Source of the DNA: Pseudomonas sp.
GTDB taxonomy: Bacteria; Pseudomonadota; Gammaproteobacteria; Pseudomonadales; Pseudomonadaceae
Direction of reading: 5' to 3'
DNA: 6,249 nucleotides
Assembly: GCA_003523465.1 (NCBI GenBank)
Contig: DQAA01000197.1
Location: forward strand, 3,401-9,649
A model generated the notes under the pieces. It had not been told where the DNA came from, searched no databases, and saw only the letters and a list, made by a program, of their open reading frames with translations. A program made the translations under genes and the position numbers. Below, one piece after another: positions 1-6,249 of this stretch. Each line of letters starts with the position of its first letter. Within the stretch, counting starts at the first letter, position 1.

Positions 1-756
1 AATGCCATTGGCGGGATGAGCGGGCGATTGATCGCCGGGGTACTGATCGACTTCGTCAGCTGGCACACGGCGATGCTGGTGATCGGTGGCCTGGCCCTGA
101 TCGCTGCGGCGCTGTTCTGGAAGGTGCTGCCCGAATCGCGCAACTTCCGTTCGCGCTCGATGAACCCGCGCAGCCTGCTGGACGGCTTCGTCCTGCACTT
201 CCGGGATGCCGGGCTGCCGTGGCTGTTCCTCGAAGCCTTCCTGCTGATGGGGGCGTTCGTCACCCTGTTCAACTACATCGGCTATCGACTGCTGGCCGAG
301 CCGTATCACATGAGCCAGGCGCTGGTAGGGCTGTTGTCGATCGTCTACCTGTCGGGCATCTACAGCTCGGCGCAGATCGGCGCCCTGGCCGACAAACTGG
401 GCCGGCGCCGAGTATTCTGGGGCACCATCCTGCTGATGTTCAGCGGCATGTTGCTGACCCTGTTCAGCGCGCTGCCGCTGATCATCATCGGCATGCTGGT
501 ATTCACCTTCGGCTTCTTCGGCGCGCACTCGGTGGCCAGCAGCTGGATCGGCCGGCGCGCGCTCAAGGCCAAGGGGCAGGCTTCGTCGCTGTACCTGTTC
601 AGCTACTACGCGGGGTCGAGCGTGGCGGGGACGGCGGGCGGGGTGGCTTGGCACTACGCGGGGTGGAACGGGATCGGGGTGTTTATCGGGAGCTTGCTGG
701 TGGTGGCGTTGGGGGTTGCCTTGTACCTCAGCAAACTGCCGCCGAAAACCGCCTGA
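1..756 (+). CDS. MFS transporter, C-terminal part (5' end outside window), YnfM-like
   Basis: The reading frame is open from base 1 (it begins NAIGGMSGR), so the start lies upstream and 251 residues are visible, ending at TGA 754-756. This is an inner-membrane secondary transporter of the major facilitator superfamily. Visible are the end of the N-terminal half (a glycine-rich TM5 stretch, then TM6 at about residues 21-43 ending in the usual LPES), a basic central loop (about 45-70), and six hydrophobic segments of the second half starting near 72, 104, 138, 156, 194 and 218. The loop motif GALADKLGRRR (127-137) is the second-half copy of MFS motif A. The GGMSGRL segment resembles E. coli YnfM and related putative drug/sugar efflux proteins; this is a recollection, and the substrate cannot be read from the sequence. 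The last 150 bases are strikingly G-rich on the sense strand. The gene converges on the BOF-family gene, with a REPIN between the two stops. Confidence 0.9.
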   Translation, partial: NAIGGMSGRLIAGVLIDFVSWHTAMLVIGGLALIAAALFWKVLPESRNFRSRSMNPRSLLDGFVLHFRDAGLPWLFLEAFLLMGAFVTLFNYIGYRLLAEPYHMSQALVGLLSIVYLSGIYSSAQIGALADKLGRRRVFWGTILLMFSGMLLTLFSALPLIIIGMLVFTFGFFGAHSVASSWIGRRALKAKGQASSLYLFSYYAGSSVAGTAGGVAWHYAGWNGIGVFIGSLLVVALGVALYLSKLPPKTA

Positions 757-760
757 AAAG

Positions 761-844
761 CATCGCTGGCAAGCCAGCTCCCACAGGGGCACTGCGCATC
801 TTGAGCCATGTGCAGTACCTGTGGGAGCTGGCTTGCCAGCGATG
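761..844. repeat. REPIN-like element: two inverted REP sequences
   Basis: A perfect 27-base inverted repeat has arms at 761-787 and 818-844, each holding the Pseudomonas REP core (right arm contains GTGGGAGCTGGCTTGCCAGC). Each arm also contains its own small palindrome (CTGGCAAGCCAG). The inner 30 bases continue the fold: 791-799 and 808-816 pair over 9 positions (one G-U in RNA) around an 8-base loop, so nearly the whole 84-base unit can form one long hairpin. Two inverted REPs at this spacing are known as REPINs; they are non-autonomous and moved by RAYT transposases encoded elsewhere. The element sits between two converging genes, 4 bases after the MFS stop and 11 bases from the BOF stop. 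It may therefore act as a bidirectional terminator or a 3'-end mRNA stabiliser; that role is inferred. Confidence 0.93.
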
Positions 845-855
845 AGGCCCTCGGA

Positions 856-1209
856 TCAGTTCACGATCTCGACGATATCCACATCCACTTCCCGCGACAT
901 CAGGTGCTTCTCCACCTCGCCGGTCAGCTTGACCTTGGTCTTGTCGTTGAACGCCACTGGCGGCAGGTCTTCGTTGTCGATCTCGACGGTGATGGTGCCG
1001 GTGTTGTCCTTGAATTCGTACTTGTCGTCGTTGTTGACCTTCTTGATCACATAACCGGTCAGTACCACCGGGGTGTCGTCGGCGGCGTCGTTGGCGGCTG
1101 CGACGGTGGTGACGCTCTGCGCGCCAGGGCCGGTGTAGCCGATGCCGGCGGCCAGGGCAGCGGTGCTGAACAGAGGGGCGAGGATGAGGGCGAGGTAACG
1201 GGTTTTCAT
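856..1209 (-). CDS. Periplasmic OB-fold (BOF) protein, YgiW/YdeI family
   Basis: This is a 117-residue protein, complete and of normal length for the family. Residues 1-20/21 form a signal peptide (MKTR, hydrophobic core, then ALA-A), giving a mature periplasmic protein. After a short alanine- and aspartate-rich linker, about residues 46-117 match the bacterial OB-fold (BOF): VVLTGYVIKKVNNDDKYEFKD, then GTITVEID, DKTKVKLTGEVEK and VDVDIVEIV, which are the beta strands of the fold. E. coli YgiW and Salmonella VisP belong to this family and are linked to stress tolerance and envelope or virulence signalling; the exact function here is unknown. The start ATG (1207-1209) has an AAGGA ribosome site nine bases upstream. 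In enterobacteria ygiW adjoins qseBC, but no such two-component genes are visible here. The gene is divergent from the secreted-protein gene at 1374. Confidence 0.9.
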   Translation of the reverse strand: MKTRYLALILAPLFSTAALAAGIGYTGPGAQSVTTVAAANDAADDTPVVLTGYVIKKVNNDDKYEFKDNTGTITVEIDNEDLPPVAFNDKTKVKLTGEVEKHLMSREVDVDIVEIVN

Positions 1210-1373
1210 GGTTCTGATTCCTTGGCAGGTTTTGATGGGATCAGATTACCGAGGGAGGCTGAATTCAAACTTAAAGCGCCCACCCACCTGTTATTTCTGT
1301 CAGTTGTGCCCGTTCTGCACCCGTGGCTTGATGATTTCCCGGGCCCGTCCCGCTTCAAGCACGAGGAAATCCC
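1210..1373. promoter_or_regulatory. Divergent intergenic region with presumed promoters for both flanking genes
   Basis: These 164 bases separate two gene starts that point away from each other, so both promoters should lie here. The region is less GC-rich than the genes near 1258-1276 and 1299-1310. A possible -10 for the leftward BOF gene is TAATCT (complement of 1243-1248), with only a poor -35 seventeen bases further upstream. For the rightward gene I find no convincing sigma-70 or sigma-54 promoter. Its ribosome site GAGGA (1363-1367) is clear, six bases before ATG 1374. The leader of the BOF gene contains an imperfect 9-base inverted repeat (1213-1221 with 1237-1245) that overlaps its ribosome site. 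The promoter assignments are weak. Confidence 0.35.
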
Positions 1374-2243
1374 ATGGGCACCTCCCGTCTGCCGCCGCTC
1401 TTCCTGCTTCTGGTCGCCAGTTGGCTAAGCCTGCAAGCACTTCCCGCCGTCAGTGCCGATGACCCGGGAACCAGCGTGGTGCTGCGCTTGCGAGAGCGTT
1501 TCAACGACACCCGTCCCGCGTGCGCCGATGGCAGTTCCGGCTACAACTGCAATGGCGTGATCGTTCGCGCCATCAGGGATACATCCAATCCGAAGTTCTG
1601 GAACCCCAGTGATGAGAATATCGAGCGCGAAGGGGTGTCGTTTTCCTATATCCGCGCCGATGTCGGCAATACGCAGCTCGCCGGAAATGCCGGGCTGATC
1701 ATGCGCGAGCTGGGCGCACCAAGCGGGCATCCGCTGACGGTCCGCTGCGTGTTCCCCAGCAACGCCGGGACCGACAGCAGGATCAAGAGTTGCGGGACCA
1801 CCCTGTTTCCACAGCCCTGCCACCTGAGCGGCATCGTCGACATCCCGACCTGGCAAGCCCACTTCGCCGAGCATACCGGCACCAAGTCTTGCTATTTCGA
1901 ACCCACGGCGCATTGGTTCCAATTCAGCATCGATGCGCGCAATCACTTCCCGAATCCGGAGCTGCGCAGGTTCTGGAACGAAATGGTCATCGCACCCTGG
2001 CCTCGGGATATTCCGGAGCAACTGCCCCTGGAAGCGCTGTATTTCTCGGGAGACGACAGCGCGCTTGACCGGGCGCGGCAGATGCAGGACAGCTTTATCG
2101 CTGCCACCGGCAAATTCATACCCATCGTCAGGATCGACCTGACCCAGCCGCTGGTCTTCTACTACGAGCCCAGGGAGCAATCGGTACAGCCGCCGAAACC
2201 TGCCAGCACCGCCCACGGCAAGGTCGCTGCCGGGACCTACTGA
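1374..2243 (+). CDS. Secreted cysteine-rich protein, possibly halovibrin HvnA-like
   Basis: This is a complete 289-residue protein. ATG 1374 is preceded by GAGGA at a six-base spacing and opens a signal peptide: a hydrophobic stretch at residues 6-23, likely cleaved after AVSA (28). The mature part has six cysteines (50, 59, 125, 140, 149, 173), enough for three disulfides and typical of an exported protein. The N-terminal pattern LRERFNDTRPAC...YNCNGVIVRA (39-66) followed by FWNPSDENIEREGVSFSYIR (75-94) resembles secreted proteobacterial proteins often annotated as halovibrin HvnA-like or YolA-like. This is recalled from pattern, not searched. Vibrio fischeri halovibrins are described as secreted NAD-glycohydrolases/ADP-ribosyltransferases, but I see no clear R-S-E catalytic triad here, so no enzymatic activity is claimed. 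The C-terminal tail (about 268-289) is rich in proline, alanine and charge and is probably disordered. The gene stands alone, with a terminator 4 bases after the stop. Confidence 0.85.
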   Translation: MGTSRLPPLFLLLVASWLSLQALPAVSADDPGTSVVLRLRERFNDTRPACADGSSGYNCNGVIVRAIRDTSNPKFWNPSDENIEREGVSFSYIRADVGNTQLAGNAGLIMRELGAPSGHPLTVRCVFPSNAGTDSRIKSCGTTLFPQPCHLSGIVDIPTWQAHFAEHTGTKSCYFEPTAHWFQFSIDARNHFPNPELRRFWNEMVIAPWPRDIPEQLPLEALYFSGDDSALDRARQMQDSFIAATGKFIPIVRIDLTQPLVFYYEPREQSVQPPKPASTAHGKVAAGTY

Positions 2244-2247
2244 AGCA

Positions 2248-2287
2248 CAAATGAAAATGCCGCCAGAAATGGCGGCATTTTCATTTG
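2248..2287. terminator. Bidirectional intrinsic terminator between the secreted-protein gene and hemE
   Basis: A perfect 17-base inverted repeat (2248-2264 and 2271-2287) surrounds the 6-base loop AGAAAT. The core is GCCGCC/GGCGGC flanked by an AAAAT tract on one side and ATTTT on the other, so both strands present a GC stem followed by a T-rich run. It starts 4 bases after the TGA of the rightward secreted-protein gene and ends 13 bases before the hemE stop on the other strand. It should therefore terminate both converging transcripts. Confidence 0.9.
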
Positions 2288-2300
2288 CTCAGGGCGACGC

Positions 2301-3365
2301 TCAGCCGTGGTACTGCGCCGACAGCTCGTGCACCGCGTTGATGAACACACCTGCGTGCTCCGGATCGACTTCCGGGGTGATGCCGTGACCCAGGTTGAAG
2401 ACGTGGCCCGAGCCCTGGCCGTAGCTGGCAAGGATGCGGGCGACTTCGGCGCGGATGGCTTCCGGTTTGGCGTAGAGCACGGTCGGGTCCATGTTGCCCT
2501 GCAGGGCCACCTTGTCACCGACGCGGCGACGGGCGTCGCTGATTTCGCAGGTCCAGTCCAGGCCCAGGGCATCGGCGCCGGCTTCGGCGATGCTTTCCAG
2601 CCACATGCCGCCGTTCTTGGTGAAGAGGATTACCGGGACCTTGCGCCCGTCGTGCTCGCGGATCAGGCCGCTGACGATCTTGCGCATGTAGGCCAGGGAG
2701 AACTCCTGGTAGGCCGCCGCCGAGAGGTTGCCGCCCCAGGTGTCGAAGATCTGAACCGCTTGCGCACCGGCCAGGATCTGCCCGTTAAGGTAGCTGGTGA
2801 CCGACTGGGCCAGCTTGTCCAGCAGCAGGTGCATGGCTTGCGGGTTGTCGTAGAGCATGGCCTTGGTCTTGCGGAAGTCTTTCGACGAGCCGCCTTCGAC
2901 CATGTAGGTGGCCAGGGTCCACGGGCTGCCGGAGAAACCGATCAGCGGTACACGGCCATTCAGCTCGCGGCGGATGGTGCTGACCGCGTCCATGACGTAG
3001 CCGAGGTCTTTCTGCGGATCAGGGATCGGCAAGGCTTCGATGTCGGCCAGGGTGCTGACGACTTTCTTGAAGCGTGGGCCTTCGCCGGTCTCGAAGTACA
3101 GGCCCTGGCCCATGGCGTCGGGGATGGTGAGGATGTCGGAGAAGAGGATCGCGGCGTCCAGCGGGTAGCGGTCCAGCGGTTGCAGGGTCACTTCGCAGGC
3201 GAATTGCGGGTTCATGCACAGGCTCATGAAATCCCCGGCCTTGGCGCGGCTGGCGCGGTACTCCGGGAGATAACGGCCGGCCTGGCGCATCATCCACACC
3301 GGGGTGACGTCTACAGGTTGCTTGAGCAGCGCACGGAGGAAACGATCATTCTTCAAGGCAGTCAT
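2301..3365 (-). CDS. hemE: Uroporphyrinogen decarboxylase
   Basis: This cytoplasmic enzyme of heme biosynthesis removes four acetate carboxyls from uroporphyrinogen III to give coproporphyrinogen III, without a cofactor. The protein has 354 residues, the usual bacterial length, and forms a single TIM barrel. Both family signatures are present: [16 protein letters not shown] (22-37) and [17 protein letters not shown] (142-158). Key residues known from the family are in place: Arg27 and Arg31 in the first signature, the catalytic Asp77 in ILFSDILT, Tyr154 in the second signature, and His327 in FNLGHGI. The start ATG (3363-3365) has only a weak ribosome site (GGAT) behind a run of seven T; it is chosen because [14 protein letters not shown] is the normal N-terminus. 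The gene lies downstream of gltD on the same strand, but an intrinsic terminator stands between them. It therefore probably has its own promoter or depends on read-through; no clear promoter is seen in the short leader. Confidence 0.98.
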   Translation of the reverse strand: MTALKNDRFLRALLKQPVDVTPVWMMRQAGRYLPEYRASRAKAGDFMSLCMNPQFACEVTLQPLDRYPLDAAILFSDILTIPDAMGQGLYFETGEGPRFKKVVSTLADIEALPIPDPQKDLGYVMDAVSTIRRELNGRVPLIGFSGSPWTLATYMVEGGSSKDFRKTKAMLYDNPQAMHLLLDKLAQSVTSYLNGQILAGAQAVQIFDTWGGNLSAAAYQEFSLAYMRKIVSGLIREHDGRKVPVILFTKNGGMWLESIAEAGADALGLDWTCEISDARRRVGDKVALQGNMDPTVLYAKPEAIRAEVARILASYGQGSGHVFNLGHGITPEVDPEHAGVFINAVHELSAQYHG

Positions 3366-3410
3366 GTCGGCATCCGGAAAAAAAGTGCGGGCATTTTCTC
3401 AGACGCACAA

Positions 3411-3442
3411 AGAAAAGGCACGGTGCTTACCGTGCCTTTTCT
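3411..3442 (-). terminator. Intrinsic terminator of the gltBD operon
   Basis: A perfect 14-base inverted repeat has arms at 3411-3424 and 3429-3442 and a 4-base loop. Read leftward (the gltD direction) it has a GC-rich core GGCACGGT/ACCGTGCC followed by TTTTCTTT, a standard rho-independent terminator. It lies 41 bases after the gltD stop and 45 bases before the hemE start, so it should close the gltBD transcript and limit read-through into hemE. The symmetric A/T flanks mean it could also work rightward, but no rightward gene enters it. Confidence 0.88.
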
Positions 3443-3483
3443 CTATCGGGTGCCGTGGGTCAATAGTTTTCTCTGTTGACTCA

Positions 3484-5010
<1,527 letters not shown>

Positions 5011-6249
5011 TTATTGCGGGTTGGCCCTGGTGCTGGAGAGCAGGTTCTTCAGGTTCGCCGCCTTCGGCTTGACCAGCCAGAAGCGACGGACGTAGTCATC
5101 CAGGTTTTCCCAGAGCTCGCGGCCCCATGCACTACCGGTTTCTTCGACGTACTCGGTCAGCACGCGGTGCAGATGGCTGCGGTAAGCCTCCATCGCCTCG
5201 CCGGTGATCCGCTGGATTTCCACCAGTTCATGGTTCAGCTTGTCGACGAAGCTGTTGTCCATGTCCAGCACGTAGGCGAAACCGCCCGTCATGCCGGAGC
5301 CGAAGTTGTAGCCGGTCTTGCCCAGGACGCAGACAAAACCACCGGTCATGTATTCGCAGCAGTGATCGCCAGTACCTTCGACGATGGCGTGGGCACCGGA
5401 GTTGCGCACCGCGAAACGCTCGCCTGCGGTACCGGCGGCGAACAGCTTGCCGCCGGTGGCGCCGTACAGGCAGGTGTTACCGACGATGGCGCTGTCCTGG
5501 GTGGCGAACGGGCTGCCGGCTGGTGGCACGATGGTCAGCTTGCCACCGGTCATGCCCTTGCCGACGTAGTCGTTGGCGTCGCCTTCCAGGCGCATGTTCA
5601 GGCCGCCGGCGTTCCACACGCCGAAGCTCTGACCAGCGGTCCCCTTGAAGCGGAAGGTGACTGGCGCCTTGGCCATGCCCTGGTTGCCGTGCAAGCGGGC
5701 GATTTCGCCGGAGATCCGCGCGCCGATGGAACGGTCGCAGTTGCAGATATCCAGTTCGAATTCGCCGCCGCTCAGGTCGCGGATTGCCGGGAGGGCCATC
5801 TGCACCATTTTCTCGGCCAGTTCGCCCTTGTCGAATGGCGGGTTGCGGTCGACCTCGCAGAACTGCGGCTTTTCAGCCGGTACGTGCGGGCTGCCCAGCA
5901 GCGGGCTGAGGTCGAGGTGCTTCTGCTTCTCGGTTTCACCCGGGAGCATTTCCAGCAGGTCGGTACGCCCGATCAGCTCGCCGAGGCTGCGCACGCCCAG
6001 CTTCGCCAGCCATTCACGGGTTTCCTCGGCGATGTAGGTGAAGAAGTTCACCACCATGTCGACGGTACCGATGTAGTGGTCCTTGCGCAGCTTGTCGTTC
6101 TGGGTGGCTACGCCGGTGGCGCAGTTGTTCAGGTGGCAGATGCGCAGGTATTTGCAGCCCAGGGCGATCATCGGTGCAGTGCCGAAGCCGAAGCTTTCGG
6201 CGCCGAGGATGGCCGCCTTGATCACGTCGAGGCCGGTTTTCAGGCCGCC
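5011..6249 (-). CDS. gltB: Glutamate synthase large subunit, C-terminal part (5' end outside window)
   Basis: The frame is open to the window edge and encodes the last 412 residues of GltB, about a quarter to a third of a protein that is normally near 1,480 residues. GltB carries the glutaminase domain and the FMN/Fe-S synthase site where ammonia and 2-oxoglutarate become glutamate. The visible part starts in the FMN-binding synthase barrel ([21 protein letters not shown]). It contains the cysteines of the [3Fe-4S] cluster, Cys32, Cys38 and Cys43 of the fragment ([12 protein letters not shown]), with the family spacing C-x5-C-x4-C. The C-terminal domain follows, a right-handed beta-helix built from repeated G-xx-G-xxx-G units (for example [53 protein letters not shown]). 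The stop is TAA (complement of 5011-5013). A GTG at 6223-6225 is only an internal valine, not the start. The gene lies upstream of gltD in the same operon. Confidence 0.98.
   Translation of the reverse strand, partial: GGLKTGLDVIKAAILGAESFGFGTAPMIALGCKYLRICHLNNCATGVATQNDKLRKDHYIGTVDMVVNFFTYIAEETREWLAKLGVRSLGELIGRTDLLEMLPGETEKQKHLDLSPLLGSPHVPAEKPQFCEVDRNPPFDKGELAEKMVQMALPAIRDLSGGEFELDICNCDRSIGARISGEIARLHGNQGMAKAPVTFRFKGTAGQSFGVWNAGGLNMRLEGDANDYVGKGMTGGKLTIVPPAGSPFATQDSAIVGNTCLYGATGGKLFAAGTAGERFAVRNSGAHAIVEGTGDHCCEYMTGGFVCVLGKTGYNFGSGMTGGFAYVLDMDNSFVDKLNHELVEIQRITGEAMEAYRSHLHRVLTEYVEETGSAWGRELWENLDDYVRRFWLVKPKAANLKNLLSSTRANPQ

Noticed and set aside
1264..1276. TTCAAACTTAAAG as a PmrA/QseB-type binding box upstream of the BOF gene
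   Set aside because: The half-sites are not spaced by the 11-base period of known PmrA boxes, and one half-site is a poor match.
1425..2216. A 263-codon open frame on the minus strand opposite the secreted-protein gene
   Set aside because: The plus-strand gene has a good ribosome site, a signal peptide, conserved-looking cysteine motifs and a terminator just after its stop; the minus frame has none of these.
3385..3408. Small inverted repeat GTGCG...CGCAC in the hemE leader
   Set aside because: The arms are only 5 bases with a 14-base gap, which is expected by chance in GC-rich DNA.
2307..3479. A 390-codon open frame on the plus strand opposite hemE
   Set aside because: It is an antisense shadow of hemE with no recognisable domain, signal or ribosome site; GC-rich third positions keep such frames open.
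3443..3483. TTGACC on the minus strand after gltD as a -35 of a hemE promoter
   Set aside because: No acceptable -10 lies 16-18 bases downstream, and the transcript would have to pass the terminator at once.
6223..6225. GTG as a start codon of a 404-residue protein
   Set aside because: The frame stays open upstream to the window edge, and the residues before it (GGLKTGLD) are the conserved GltB sequence, so this is an internal valine.

Overview
The window looks like a piece of Pseudomonas chromosome, most likely from the fluorescens/protegens/chlororaphis side of the genus. The evidence is high GC with strong third-position bias, HemE and GltD/GltB proteins of typical pseudomonad type, the gene order gltB-gltD-hemE, and a paired REP element carrying the GTGGGAGC...GCTTGCC core common in fluorescent pseudomonads. 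The species call is an inference from these features, not from a search.

Left part (1-1209): the 3' portion of a major facilitator superfamily transporter runs rightward and ends at 756. It converges on a small periplasmic OB-fold protein of the YgiW/BOF family, encoded leftward at 856-1209. The 99-bp gap between the two stops is almost filled by a REPIN-like double palindrome (761-844).

Middle (1210-2300): a 164-bp divergent intergenic region separates the BOF gene from a rightward gene (1374-2243) for a secreted, cysteine-rich protein. It resembles the halovibrin HvnA-like/YolA-like family and is the least understood gene here. It is followed by a strong symmetric hairpin terminator (2248-2287) shared with hemE, which arrives from the other strand.

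Right part (2301-6249): three leftward core-metabolism genes. They are the C-terminal 412 codons of gltB (glutamate synthase large subunit, cut by the window edge), complete gltD (small subunit) and complete hemE (uroporphyrinogen decarboxylase). GltB and GltD together form NADPH-dependent glutamate synthase, which makes two glutamates from glutamine and 2-oxoglutarate. Glutamate also feeds tetrapyrrole synthesis through glutamyl-tRNA, so hemE next to gltBD is metabolically coherent. However, a strong terminator (3411-3442) separates gltD from hemE, and a 108-bp spacer full of nested palindromes separates gltB from gltD.

I see no tRNA, rRNA, CRISPR array, insertion sequence or phage gene. Most of the window is conserved housekeeping DNA. 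I do not see a convincing undescribed multi-gene system. The points most worth a second look are the secreted cysteine-rich protein, the REPIN, and the repeat-filled gltB-gltD spacer.
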